Below, in pieces: positions 26,701-38,866 of a DNA stretch of 64,000 bases. The DNA lies in contig NC_089781.1 of assembly GCF_040412425.1 (NCBI RefSeq), positions 55,857,960-55,921,959 of the forward strand, given 5' to 3'. The position numbers and the translations under genes were made by a program. Positions within the stretch are counted from its first letter, which is position 1, and every line of letters starts with the position of its first letter. The DNA is from Macrobrachium rosenbergii. Taxonomy: Eukaryota > Arthropoda > Malacostraca > Decapoda > Palaemonidae. The notes under the pieces are model-generated. The model saw nothing but the letters and a program-made list of their open reading frames with translations, was not told the origin of the DNA and searched no databases.

Positions 26701-28003
26701 CTAACAGGTGATATTACCAATGCTTTTTGGATATATTAGAAAAATAGATATTCCTCATATCAGTATTTACCTTCATAGCCCGATGGTAAAAAAAGGACAG
26801 TTTTTGCCATTTGTCTAATTGCTTTTACGTGCATTTATCAACGGATCTTTGCTAATAGCGACCCCATTTTAACCCGGTATTTGTCCAGTGTTTTGCTGCA
26901 GTACAAGTCCGTTGTGTCGATTACCTTAAAAACATAAACATCAGACAGTAAATATCATCAAGATAATGACCTCCAAGAAATAGCTACAGAGGTCATTATG
27001 ATAACGACCCCGAAAACCCTTTTGGTCACTGTCTAAAAGAGCCTTATCAACATTAAAAAGCTCATCTCTGCCTCTTCTTCTTGTTCCGCTTTGCTGTTCT
27101 TTTAATCTTCCAACAATTAATGATCTTAGTACCAAAAATTTCACACTACTCATTCAACTTTCTACGTTTTCTTTCTCCATCACTGTCATAACCTGCTTTT
27201 GCCTCTTGATGATTTTATCTGAATCCTTCGAATATTGTCGTTATACCCTTCTCATTAATCCTTTCCGTGGTTAAAATGACGTTTTAATAATAATAGGTTA
27301 CGAATAATAACAATAATAATAATTTATTTCTTTTTGAGATAAATTAAGCATCTCTTTATATTACTGATGACATATCTGTGGCGTCATTGATATTTAGAAT
27401 ATAATTTTGGAATGGAACAGTTAGTGAACACGCATACCGAACATTTAGAGAGAGAGAGAGACAGATAAGAGAGAGAGAGAGAGAGAGAAACTTCTTCAGT
27501 GTGAGAGAGAGAGAGAGAGAAATTAGACGATGATAACCACTTTTCAAAACCTCATTGGTGATTTTGATAATAGGCTTAAGTTAATAGCGCCATCGGATAC
27601 GTAAATCAGAGGTAGGTTGCTTTAATGAGCTTTTATATAATTTATAAAATTACAGAAAATATCTGGAAAATTCACTGCTGTACAATGAAGGAAAAATTCT
27701 CTTTTGCAAACGTTCGTTTCATTAGCAGGAAAGTGCCAAGGATGTTTACATCTGATAAAGGTTTGGATATTGATGTTTATTGAGAAAATCTAGTTTAAGA
27801 CTGGCCTTGTCTGAGTATCTGAGTACCCTCCAAAATTATGCATTCCTTAAACTAATTATAATGTATAAAGATATTCCAATATATAAAACATTAAATGTAT
27901 TCCTGATGATAATGGGATATTATACATATAAATGTAAATATAAATGTTTGTATTTTTATTATAATGTATACAACCCTTTTATTAATATATTATATTATTA
28001 TTA
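23751..28003. other. AT-rich DNA with short microsatellites
   Basis: (CA)n tracts lie at about 24642-24664 and 24829-24850, and an interrupted (GA)n at 27448-27520. A 'gcagagttgaacctg' phrase occurs twice near 25540-25632. Two splice-bounded open segments (24018-24056 and 26041-26112) are noted as weak host-exon candidates. Nothing else was recognised. The region could be intronic. Confidence 0.45.
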
Positions 28004-28598
28004 AATAGTTTAACTAGACCACTGAGCTGACTATCAGCTATATAGGGCTGGCCCGAAGGATTAGGATGAAATGACATATATAGGCTAGAATACATAATTG
28101 GGACCCACGGTCACTTTTGCAATCCTGAATGAACGAAAATGAAAATGAAATTAAAAGCTGTAAAAGGCAAGTCTCTTTCGGCTGGAACACACACACAGAC
28201 ATTCAACTCAAGTTCCTGAAGAAGTGTCTGTCTGAAAAGGTATATTAAATCAAGATAAATTTATTAAAATTATAAAATTTACTTGATTTAAAATCACCCA
28301 TTATGCTGATTGAGTGATTTTTTTTATATTTTATCAATTAATTTGCAGCCATAAGAACATTAAAATGGGTACTATTGAGAACTGATGAAGATTCTGACAA
28401 AATTTCCTTATTGGTTTTCCTTTAAATTTATAATTGCTGCAGGTTATATTTTGGGATATTATATAGTATATGCTATAAATGTTATCAACACATTGCAATT
28501 TGAATTTGGGATAAATACCAAATGGACTGTTTTCATTAACGTGTCCTAAGTTCTTGCTTATGAACTAAATCGAAGACGTCATTTGAGAATTACTTGTG
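28004..28598 (-). mobile_element. 3' end fragment of I-like LINE (B/C/D family)
   Basis: From 28016 the sequence matches the 3' ends at 38890 and 58390, including 'gaccactgagctgac' and 'gctggcccgaaggatta'. It includes the extreme 3' untranslated region and part of the C-terminal ORF2 coding region. On the minus strand it ends in an A/T-rich (TAA)n-type tail. At about 28598 it switches to the 3' end of LINE A. It may be the detached 3' portion of LINE B, which resumes at 35303. Confidence 0.65.
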
Positions 28599-28899
28599 GA
28601 TGGATTGATGTATGATATTTAGGCAAAAAGCCCAGGCACTGGGGCCAAGAAGGCCATTCAGCGCCGTAATGGAGAGAAAATAAATTATGTTAAAGTTATG
28701 AATTCATGAAGGAAATGATTAATAAATAAAATGAAGTGATGTGACCAATAAATAAAATGTATGAAGTTAATGAATGAAGTGATATATACATAAAAATTTA
28801 ATGTCATTAAAATTCTATCTATGATGTAATTAATTAAATAAATTAAATATCATTAAAAATTTTAACACACTTTAAAAAAGAGATGATAGCAGAAATATC

Positions 28900-31800
28900 T
28901 GCTTCATCTCCCAAAATATCAGAGAGGATTTACCCTAAAATATCTTTCTTTTGGTTAAAATATCTGGGGCAACCACCAGAATGTGCTCCACTGTTAGTGT
29001 CTCACCACAGTAAGCACACACTGGAGGGCTGCTTCCTTCTAAAATAAACTGATGGGTTAAATAAGTGTGCCCAATCCTTAATCTGCTTAAAATAACCTCT
29101 GTTCGTCTGTCAAGCTGGAAAGACGAAGACCACGGTAATATACTATTTCCCTAATTTTCTATATTTCTTATTATTGGCAAGAAGAGGAGAAGTCCACCTT
29201 TCTTGCCATTTATTTAAAACATAAGATCTAATGGGACCTTTTAGGTCTGTATGAGGCACTTTTCTGAAAGAGGTTTCTGATAAAATACTAGCAACTTTTG
29301 CTTCCTGTCTGCCATCTCATTTCCACAATCCCCACATGAGAAGGGACCCAACAGAAAGAGACTGATTTACGTTGATAATACAAATGGAAAAGCCATTCCT
29401 GAACTTTTTTTAATTAATGGATGAAAGCTATTAAATTTTTTTAATAGCTTCTAAGGTGCTTCTATAGTCTGAGTATATGACAAAATTAGTGTCACTACTT
29501 TCAAAAACTAAATCTAGGGCAGAGACTACAGCTGTTAATTCTGCAGTAAATATTGATGCAGAGTCAGGTAATTTAGCTGTGTACACTGTATCACCAAGGA
29601 TAACAGCACAACCAACACCACTATCTGACTTTGATCCATCTGTATAGATCTTTTGTAAAATTAGTATGGGTGACATCGTGCTCTAAGAATTTTCCCAATC
29701 TCTTCTCAGTGCAGTCCTTTTGTTAAACAGTTTCTTACATACTGATGCTTTTGGGATAAGCCATGGAGGATTTACAGGATGTTCTACTTCCATGACTTTC
29801 TGGGATTTAAGATGACTATTCCTAACATCCTCATTCAGTCGAATTTGGAATGGTTTAGAGGCTCTTGTACCAGAAAAACTTCGAGAGTCTGTTTCCTTTA
29901 GTACTTGAAAGGAGGGATTTTGGGAGCACTTTTCATTCTAGCCATGTATCTAACCCTAGTTCTTGCCTTCTTAGATCAAGGGGAAAATGATCTGTATCAA
30001 CATATATGCTTTCAACAGGCAAAGTTCTAAAGCCCCTGAGCATATTCTCAACCCCATGTTGTGTACAACATCCAGTTCCTTTAGCTTGGTTTTACAGGCT
30101 GAGGAATAAATTTGACAGCCATAGTCTAGCTTAGATCGACACAGAGAGTCATATAGCCTCAGAAGGGATTTCTTATCAGCCCCCAACTAAATCCAGAAAC
30201 AACCTTTAAAATATTGAGAGATTGTTTAAACATTAATCTTTAGGGCATTTATGTGGCTGGCCCATGTCAATTTATGGTCAATAGTCATCCCCAGAAATTT
30301 AACTTCCTTTTCATAAGGAATGATGGACCCTTTTAAACTTTACAAGGGTGGAACCTCTTCCACACGCCGGCACCTAGTAAATCTTACTGCAACTGTTTTG
30401 GAAGAAGAGAATTTAAAACCATTCTCATCAGCCCACTTTGTAATAGCATTAATAGACCTTTGCAAATGTTTACATACAGACAAGGAATCATATCCTGTGC
30501 AGTATATTGCAAGGTCATCAACAAAAAAAGCGAGCATTTAACAGGTGATGATATTTGTTGCAACAACACTATTTATTGCAACTGAAAAAAAGTGTTACAC
30601 TTAAAACACTTCCTTGGGGAACACCTTCCTCCTGCATAAAAGGTTGGGAGAGTGTGTTTCCCACTTTAACCTAAAAATCTGTCTGTTAAAAAGGAATATA
30701 TAAATTTAATCATTCTTCCACATATGCCCATTTTGTGCAATTGTTTTAAGATGCCAATTCTCAGGTAGTGTCATATGCTTTCTCTAGGTCAAAAAATATG
30801 CCAATGGTCTGACACTGTTTGGCGAATCCTTGCTGGATTTGGTTGGTCAGCCTCAGCAAAGGATCAAGGGTGGAACGATTTTTCCTGAAACCAAATTGAA
30901 ATGGAGTTATTAGTCCTTTAGTTTCAGGTGCCAAACCAATCTGGTGTTTATCATTTTCTCCGTCAGCTTACAAACACAGCTGGTAAGAGCTATTGGTCTA
31001 TAGCTGGTGGCTTGGGAAGCATCTTTATTAGGCTTTTTATGGGGACAATTATGGATATTTTCCAGTCCTTGGGTAAAATTCCAGTTTCCCAAATTTTGTT
31101 TATAATCTTGAGTAGATATTTTTGGCATCATCTGGGAGGTGTTTCAGCATTTCATATAAAATTGAATCACCCTGGAGCTGTTGATTCAGTTGAAGAGAGT
31201 GCCTCACGAAATTCTCTTAAGGAAAATTTGTGTTGTATGGTTCAGATTTTCCTGAATCAAATTTCAGAGTCATTTCAGAATTCCCAATTCTCTGAAATTC
31301 TAGAGAATAATTATCAGGGCTGGAAACTTGAGAAAAAAGTGTTTTCCCAAGCTCATTGGCAACTTCAGTGGGCTCTGTGATCAGAGTGTTATTGACTTTT
31401 AATGAGGGTAATGGTGACGCAACAAATTTTCCACTCAGTTTCCTAATTTTGCGCCACACCACTCTTAATGGAGTCTTGAATTGATTCCATTAATATAATA
31501 AAGCCAACTTCTCTTTTGGCTTTCTTATAAAAAAGCCGCTGCTTGGCTAAATGCACGATTATAGATTAATTTAGACTGAGGGGAGCCACTAGTTTTGTAT
31601 CGTCGGTAGCACTTCCTAGTGACTTTCCTCAGAGTACCACATGTCTTATTCCACCAGGGAACTGCAGGTCTACGAGGTTTACCTTTTGTCTTAGGAATCG
31701 AGCCCTCGGCACTCTTCAGAGTGGATTCAATGAAGTAATCATAGGCATCCAGGTGAGAATGAAAATGACTCAAATTCCTTATCTAGATTGACCTTGACTG

Positions 31801-32530
31801 AATTTATCCCAGTCAGCATCCTCTACCTTCCACTTAGGTAATGTTTCAGATGGGGCATTTACAGCATATTTCAAATGGATCGGGTAATGATCACTTCCAT
31901 TCAAATCTTCACAATAGACCAGTTAAAATCAAGGTGGATATTTGTTGAAGAAATACTAAGGTCCAGTGCAGAAAGATGATTATGATGAATATTGTGGAAA
32001 GTCATTGACCCATTATTATATAGTAACAACATCATTCGTATCAATAAGCTCCTCAATTAATTTCCCTTTTACTATCTAAACACCGACTTCCCCAAAGGGG
32101 TTGTTGGCATTAAAATCTCCTAATACGAGAAAAGGAGCTGGAAGTTGGTTAATCAAGGACTGAATATCTCCAATGTTAAAAGAAAGGTCTGGTGGGAGGT
32201 ATAGTGAGCAGACCGTGATCCTCTTGTCTAAGATGGGAAGCAGACACTGCAACTTAACTTGGAGAGTTGTAATTAATTAAACCGTGGAGTGCTGCAAAAG
32301 ACTTCAGTTGTCAATAATTGCAGCAGCTCCATGAGCTAAAATCACCAACTGGGGGAGTAGAATTAAACATGGCATAATCAAGTCCAGGGTTGTACCGAGT
32401 TTACATCATTGTTCATGCTGCAGGCATACGAAAATGGGCTGAATTCATTCATTAAAACTTTAAGATCTTCAGAACGGCTCTGAGTTTTGCAGTTCCACTG
32501 GAGGATGTCGTAACTGAATGTAAAAAAAAA
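28900..32530 (-). pseudogene. LINE A ORF2: endonuclease, RT, RNase H
   Basis: The minus order is as follows. The AP endonuclease start ILQWNCKTQSRSEDL is at about 32515, and its GDFNANNPFG motif is near 32110. A linker with PWWNKTCGTLRKVTRKCYRRY is at about 31650. RT block SYRPIALTSCVCKLTEKMI lies near 31000. RT motif A FFDLEKAYDT is at about 30770-30800. Motif B EEGVPQGSVLS is at about 30610-30640. The catalytic FVDD is at 30516-30525. The thumb with LRICSGA is near 30030. RNase H has TDGSKSDSGVG, the FTAEL Glu and YSDYRSTL (29440-29650). The C-terminus is RLRIGHTYLTH with a CAYC knuckle (about 29000-29080) lacking its last Cys. It is broken into several frames. Confidence 0.75.
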
Positions 32531-32559
32531 GTTAAATATTACTTCCCACTCACTGGAGG

Positions 32560-34330
32560 AATCTGCCGATCCCTAGGATGAAGGAAAGTCTTCCTTTATC
32601 AGAGGTGGTTTTGATGTCTTTTCGTCCTTGTTAAAGGTCGGGGTTTTGGCTAGCGACCATCAGATTTTGTGTTATGCCTTGATGGTCAGGGTGTTCACTG
32701 GTCTTCTAAATATTGTTGTTCCTGTAACTTTGAGTCTTAGGATGGCATGACTGGTAAGCACTTTACCAGGCTTTGGGCTTTATATACATTCCACTCATAA
32801 AAAAAGTGGGGAGATTACCTCTTTAAAGCACTGAACCCATTTGATGTTTTTATTATAAAAAATCACTGGGGATGTGTTCATTGTGACAGCTTTCTTGTGT
32901 TGCGAGGTAATTAATACAAATCCCTGTTGTTAATGGTAGTAACGACCGAAGGGTTAGATTTGCTCTGCCTTATTTGGGGGCACCTTCGATTCTTTCTTTC
33001 AATGGGAATGTTATATGTTTGCAAGCTTTGTTTGGGTGCTGAATCCTCCTGCCTTTACTTTTGTTTCCACTTTATATATAGATTATCCATGCTTTTGAAG
33101 TGCAGTGTTTGGTACTAGGCTTCAAAGTATATATTAATATTCAGGGTTCTGATTATTGTTTTCGGCCGATGTAAATCAGGTTTCCAGAGCCTACTAGGAG
33201 ATGGTTAACTTTAGTTTTTGTTTATTAAGTAATTCTTCATCAACCTTATGAAGAAGCATAAATTGGAGTTGGCACTTATTCGCTTTAATTACCACCGCTT
33301 TGCTGCACTAAGGCTGATGTGTTCACTTTCCGTCTGCCACTGCCAGTCATGCTAACCTCAAGGTGCCTGGGGCAGGTCCTAGAATTTGGTTCACCATTGA
33401 AAACAGTACCGGGTTCTGTCGTCACACTTCAGGGTTGTCATGCTCTACAGAATCCATTACAGAACATCTTTTTTTATTAATACATGAGATTTGAATATGG
33501 CCGTACATTACATTTTTCGGCATTGTTTTGGCTTTTTGTATTTTTTACCTTATCCTTTCGTAGGCCATGCTGTTTATGAGGGTGTCATTAAATAACTAGA
33601 GAGAAGGTTAGTAGGATGGCTTCATCGCCTCCCAGTTTTTTAACTTGGTCGCAAGGGGGCATCGTTTGAGAATTTGTAGATGCTCATTAAAGGCATCCTG
33701 ATCTCTAGAGTCCATTTCACCCCTTCTAAAGTGTTAAAGAATTTATGGGACGCTATATGTTCAATATTCCCATCTTCAGGTGGTTTGAATTTGGTTAATT
33801 CTACTGGACTTATCGTGACATCTTTCAGCCTTTTATTAATAAGTTCTTCCATCTACCTTTTGAAATTTCCGATGGGGATAGTATCCACTTTGTTCTCAAT
33901 GACGATTTTCACCTTTTACTGAGATTATCCCTTCCCTCCTTAAAGCTAGCAACATGCCAGACTTTTGGTCTTACTGTTTGCTGCCTGGACAAGTGCATCC
34001 TCTTCATCCTTTGGTACCAAATCAAATAGTTCATCATTCAAAATTTCTCCTCCACTGAAACACCTTTCCTCCAGTGCCCTCTGAGTACTTAATCGTTGAG
34101 GAGGCCATGAATTTCTTCTGAGCCTCATATTTCCTGGGAAGAAGAGAATTTAATGTTCAAAAAAGTCCGCTTGTCTGTTCTAGATTCAATTTATTCCTTT
34201 CTTTTTCCAAATTGTTTGTTTGGCTGAACAAGAGATTCATTTTCCAATGATAGGCTAATTTTAGTGCAATAGAGCACTTTTTCTAAGTCAATTCCACCAG
34301 TTTTGATACCTCCCTGGTGTCTGGAGTCTG
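32560..34330 (-). pseudogene. LINE A ORF1 region, degenerate
   Basis: This lies between the LINE A endonuclease and the 5' leader, where ORF1 is expected. Only short frames remain, such as 33640-33852 and 33946-34128 (charged, with ILNDELFDLVPKDEEDALV). No zinc knuckle could be identified with confidence. The assignment rests on position. Confidence 0.4.
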
Positions 34331-34339
34331 TATTAAAAT

Positions 34340-35302
34340 GGTTCTTAAAAATCCATGTTCAAAGAAGTCGTTCTCCGTATAAAAGTTCGTCGCCAAATCC
34401 AGGAAGATATACATGAGAAAGTTGCAAACCATTTTGAATCAGAGATGACTTTATATACTGCGTGGTTATATCAAGAAGGCACCGTGGATCAGTCAGGTTT
34501 TGGGATTCAAGCCAATGGCACAAGTGAGAGTTGACTCCCAATGGTCCACCCCATACCCTACCCTTACGGGATAGCACCAACATGCTTTCAGTGGCCCAGG
34601 TATGTTTCATCCGCCGCCTGCTGGAGAGCTCTACCCCCACCAATGGGGACCGACTCCCCACCGTAAGCATGTTGGTGGGCTTCCGGACAAAAGCCAGGAG
34701 TCCCATCCCAAACACCAGCCCTGATTCCGATGGGTTGATGCTCGAGATGGTTCCGCCAAGATAGCAAATGGGAGGGTCCCATCACTACCCTTGGGTCCAA
34801 ACTATGTCAGGTGGTGACTCTCCTAACTGACCAACTCCCACAATTAGCTTCAGATGCCAACCTCCCAAAACACGTCCCTTCTCAGACTCACCTACAGCGA
34901 AATTTGCAAAAGTGGAAAATTCCACATAATTAATCCAAAATGTTAATAAAATGACATGGAGGGGAAGGATGTAGTAAGAATGAAAATTTCTAGAAAGAAG
35001 AGATAGTTCTGACGAAATTTAGTTGATCGGCAGCAGAGTCTCAAGACTATAGAGGAATCCCAATCAGGTGTCAAGACCCTTCTGCTGGTCCCTAAGCCCC
35101 CTACCCACGACAAGGGGTCAGAATCTAGGGGGCTTCCAAAAAATGATCCCTTCTCAGACTCACCTAAGCAGTAAAATTTTGCGAATGTGGAAATGTCCAC
35201 GCCATTTAAACCAAAAACTATGTAGGATGATTCGTAAGGACCTGGGCCCAAAGGCCAGGGTCCCTTAGCCCCTCACCTCGTCAAGGCGTCCTACTCGAGG
35301 GG
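34340..35302 (-). promoter_or_regulatory. LINE A 5' untranslated leader with repeated segment
   Basis: A block of about 70 bp at 34870-34945, beginning 'cccttctcagactcacc', recurs at 35145-35222. The leader therefore contains at least two related monomers. The phrase 'atggcacaagtgaga' and neighbours at 34510-34680 match the 5' leaders of LINE B (37420-37580) and LINE D (46530-46690). Promoter activity is inferred from its position only. Confidence 0.5.
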
Positions 35303-35500
35303 TCTTCCTCTCTTGATGCAGATGCTAAGGTATATTTACCTATCGTTAATATTGTTTTGTTGACATGTTGCAAACATAATATCATTGGTTCATATTCTTT
35401 TAATAACCGTTGTATTTCTCCTAGGTGTAATCTCGTCTGTAGGCCATTTACATTCCATTGTATAATATAACTATTGAAAATATTTTTTTTTATAGCGGTC
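35303..35500 (-). pseudogene. LINE B ORF2 start (AP endonuclease N-terminus), truncated
   Basis: The minus strand reads YIIQWNVNGLQTRLHLGEIQ, then EYEPMILCLQHVNKT, then YTLASASREE. This is the typical first strand and CLQE-like region of the LINE AP endonuclease. The catalytic GDFN part is missing because the element is cut at 35303. Confidence 0.7.
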
Positions 35501-37324
35501 GGGCTTCTTACTCTCTTTTTTGTATTATCAATTTGGAAGCTTAATAATTCTACCACGACATTCATCTGTTTTTCCTTATAATAGACTAAGTGCTCAATGC
35601 ACATGCACCCTTTTTCATGGTTACTCAAATCTGTGTTTTTTTTCATATTTCATAAAATTTCTTATAATGTTTGTTAAATCATTTGTTGCGTGTTTTTGTT
35701 GTTATTACAATTCAATGAAACAATCATTACATCCACAAGTATTATCATGTGTATTTCTTTTCATTTGCTCTAGAATAATTACTGGAGAAGAGAATCTTCT
35801 CCCTTGGCATAATCATTATCATCTATGTATGATTCTCTTTCACTTCTTCTTTCTCGACATTTGCTTTCATAGGTTCTATTATTATTTTAGGAGATAAAGG
35901 AATATTCTTAGCTTGTTTTGTTTTTGTCTTTTCATCTCCTTTATCTTTTTAGTTTAATCTGATGTTTCTCTAATAATAGTTGGTTTCTTCGTTTTGGGTG
36001 GTGTTCTCTCCAAAGGCCTTTTATCTTTAATTTCCTGTCTATCTCTACCCTCTTCTGTTACTTTAGTAGCAGCATCCTCCTGTTTCTATCTGTATTAATA
36101 TTTCAAAATGAATTGATAAAAATATTATCCATCTCATTTGTACCTGTTTCTTTATTCTCACTATTTTATTTTTTATTTCTAAATTATTAATTTTTTTTCT
36201 GGGGATTTACTTTTCTGTGCTCTGTTATTTCTATCTGTTTCCGTTTTTGTTTTATTTGCTCTTGTTATTGAGGAATATGAATGTTTAGATGGATCTTGCA
36301 TTCCTCTCACTTTTAATTCCAATGTAGCTCTTTGATAGACATCCCTGTTCGTTCTGTAACATTTTCAATTCTGTATTGTATGTAGTACATACATTCTTTG
36401 GACCTTGCATGATGATCCTGGTCCACAGTTTACACACTTTGCCTGCTACATTTCCATTGTGTATATGTCTGTCAGATCCACAATAGCACATACAGGTTCA
36501 CATGACAGTTTTTCTTGTGTGTCCATACTACAGCAATTTTGACATTAGTGGTTTCGAACATAAGGTCTCAGTTCTCTATTTTGGGACTCAAAATTTTTTT
36601 TTTTTTGAGGTAACTCTTGACCCTCAAATTTTATTTTTGCAATTCTCAATGCTTTATTATTTTGTTTACTTGGTATTATATATACCTCAAGGTCTTGGAT
36701 TTGGTATATCTCATTTTAAGAGAGTCCAACAGTATATTTTTGTCAACCGGTTCATTATTTTCAGGAAGTACAATAGTACCCTGAATGCTATTCATTGTGT
36801 CATGCTTCTTTACTTTTACATTTACATTGTCAACACTTTTTATTGATAGATAGTCCTCAGACTAGTTTTTTGTTGTGGCTTCTATAAGCCACGTCTTCAT
36901 TTTTATTTGTCTAAATGACATTTCTGTCGTTGAGTGTCTTTTAATTTTTTGTTGTGGCTTCTATGTTTCATTGCTCCTCATTTTTATTTGTCTAAATGAC
37001 ATTTCTGTCGTTGAGTGTCTTTTAATAAGAAGTTTTCTAACTTTTAGGCTGAGATTTGCTGTTCTGTTTGCTGGTTAGAAATCTTGACCAACTTCCACTC
37101 CCAAAGAGGGAGTCGAAGTGAGTCAAGGTTGGGTCAAGACGATATTTACTTTTTTTTGATTTGTTGTGTACTGGAGCATAAGGTTCCAGTGTGATTATAT
37201 TTGGATTCTTTATTGATTTTTCCAAAGAAAGATTGTTACAAGAGGTTCCATCGGTCATCATCTGTGCCGAGTCACTACCATCAAAGGGCCCAGGGGTACT
37301 CGAATCTTTATTTTCACTTTGCAT
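35480..37324 (-). pseudogene. LINE B ORF1 (zinc-knuckle RNA-binding protein), broken
   Basis: The ATG at 37324 opens a frame of 95 codons (MQSENKDSSTPGPFDGSDS...), matching the equivalent start in LINE D. After several shifts a decayed knuckle, CYCGSDRHIHNG, lies near 36480. It is followed by YNTELKMLQN, which matches the intact ORF1 stretch of LINE D at 43108-44046. ORF1 of such elements binds the element's RNA. This copy is inactive. Confidence 0.65.
36716..36719. other. Unoccupied TTAA target site (paralogous empty site)
   Basis: The LINE B sequence reads tctcatTTTAAgagagtccaac here. In LINE D the same position is split by the 1719-bp TTAA element at 44202-45920, with TTAA on both sides. 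The uninterrupted version in LINE B has a single TTAA. Confidence 0.9.
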
Positions 37325-37938
37325 AAAGATTTGAGGAGGAGAAAAAAATAACCTGAAAACCTTAAAAGATATCTAAGATATCATCAGCTTTTCAAGGAGT
37401 TTTATTCTTCCACCAATGGCACAAGTGAGAACTGACTCCCAAATGTCCGCTCCCTACCCTACCTCAAAGGGAATAGCACAACATGATTAGAGTGGCCCAA
37501 GTGTAAGCCAAACCCGCTTGCTAGGACTGAGAGTATTACAAGAATACAATCATCCCCACCCTAAGCATGTTATGGGCAAACCGGATAGAATGCCAAGAGT
37601 CCTATCCATAGAACCAGAACCCCCTGGAATCCGTGGTCCAGTCCTAACAAATAGTTCCGCCTTTCAGCTACCAATCTGGTAATCTCGGTCTGAATATCGG
37701 GCAGTTGATGGTCCTACCATTGTTCTCATTATTTAGCTTCGGATATAAACCCATTCCCAGCTATGATATCTTTCCTGCTTTACCGTCCAGTAAATTTTAT
37801 AAAAAGTGGAAAATTCCACAAATTTAACTAAAATAATATATGATGGTATATGAGACTTCTTGAATCGAACCCAGAAACAAATTCCTGGGTTCTCAAGAGC
37901 CCCCTCACCACGTCAAGGTGGTCTCATGTCGAGGGCGT

Positions 37939-38866
37939 GAAAAGCTTCTTGATAGGTATCTGACATACTCTTATCAAAGGTTTGAGGATTAACCTCAATT
38001 TCCTCAATGATGCCTTCCTTCAACTGGTTTTGAAAAACTTCTTGATAGATCTGACCTGGCTTTATCAAATCTTTGAGGATTCACCTCAATTTCCACAATG
38101 ATACCTTCCTTCAACTGATTTTGAAAACCTCTTGATAGGCAACTGATGTCTCTCATCAAAGCTTTGAGGATTCATCACTTCCTCTATGATACATTCCTTC
38201 AACTGATTTTGAAAACTTTTATAGACATCAGACATGCTCCCATCAAAGCTTTGAGGATTCACCTCAATATTCTCAACAATGATGCCTTCCCTCAACTAAT
38301 TTTTGAAAACTTCTTTGATAGGCATCTGACGTGCCATTATCGCCATTAAGGATCTTACATCAATTTCCTCAATGATAACTTCCTATAACTGATTTTGAAA
38401 AACTTCTTGATAGGCATCTGACATACCCTTATCAAAGGTCTGAGGACTCACCACAATTTCATCAATGATACCTTCCTTCAACTGATTTTGAAAAACTTCT
38501 GACATACCGTTATCAAAGGTTTGAGGATTCACCTCAATTTCCCCAATGACACCTTCCTTCAAATGATAGTAACTTGATAGGCATCTAACATGCCCTTATC
38601 AAAGGTTTGAGGATTCACATCAATTTCCTCAATGATACCTTCCTTCAACTGATTTTGAAAAACTTCTTGATAGGCATCTGACATGCCCTTATCAAAGGTT
38701 TGAGGATTCACATCAATTTCCTCAATGATACCTTCCTTCAACTGATTTTGAAAAACTTCTTGATAGGCATCTGACATGCCCTTATCAAAGCTTTTGAGGA
38801 TTCACATCAATTTCCTCAATGATACCTTCCTTCAACTGATTTTGAAAAACTTCTTGATAGACATCT
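37939..38866 (-). repeat. Tandem array of about 93-bp units, about 10 copies
   Basis: Each unit contains 'ccttcaactgattttgaaa', 'acttcttgataggcatctga' and 'caaaggtttgaggattcac'. The last three units (38560-38866) are nearly identical and read in one minus frame as a 31-residue repeat: SDAYQEVFQNQLKEGIIEEI then DVNPQTFDKGM. Left-hand units are more diverged and have indels. The peptide resembles the segment just ahead of the RT core of BEL/Pao-type polyproteins, but no other part of such an element is present. The array lies between the 5' end of LINE B and the 3' tail of LINE D. Confidence 0.8.

Larger units (their letters stand above)
28599..35302 (-). mobile_element. LINE A: near full-length I-like non-LTR retrotransposon
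   Basis: A 6.7-kb minus-strand element. The 3' untranslated region (28599-28900) contains a 'cactggggccaagaaggc' phrase. ORF2 follows with a cysteine-rich C-terminus, RNase H, reverse transcriptase and endonuclease. A degenerate ORF1 region and a GC-rich 5' leader come next, ending at the 5' motif near 35302 (minus: CCCCTCGAGTAGGACGCC). The order endonuclease, RT, RNase H and CCHC, together with the RICSGA motif, fits the I superfamily. Stops and shifts throughout show it is inactive. Confidence 0.75.
35303..37938 (-). mobile_element. LINE B: 5' half of an I-like LINE
   Basis: The minus strand from 37938 reads a 5' leader beginning near CCCTCGACATGAGACCACC, then ORF1 from 37324, then the first 55 or so codons of ORF2. 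At 35303 it stops abruptly, at the 5' end of LINE A. It lacks the rest of ORF2. The family is the same as LINE C and D, and distinct from LINE A. Confidence 0.7.

Noticed and set aside
26941..27153. 70-codon minus frame with a basic stretch (KEQQSGTRRRGRDELF)
   Set aside because: The peptide looks somewhat protein-like, but I could not tie it to any family or splice structure.
34359..34715. 118-codon minus frame and overlapping plus frame
   Set aside because: The region matches the LINE 5' leaders at 37420 and 46530, which are non-coding. The frames are not conserved between copies.
37939..38866. Possible CRISPR-like array
   Set aside because: Units are contiguous with no unique spacers and occur in eukaryotic repeat-rich DNA; it is a minisatellite.
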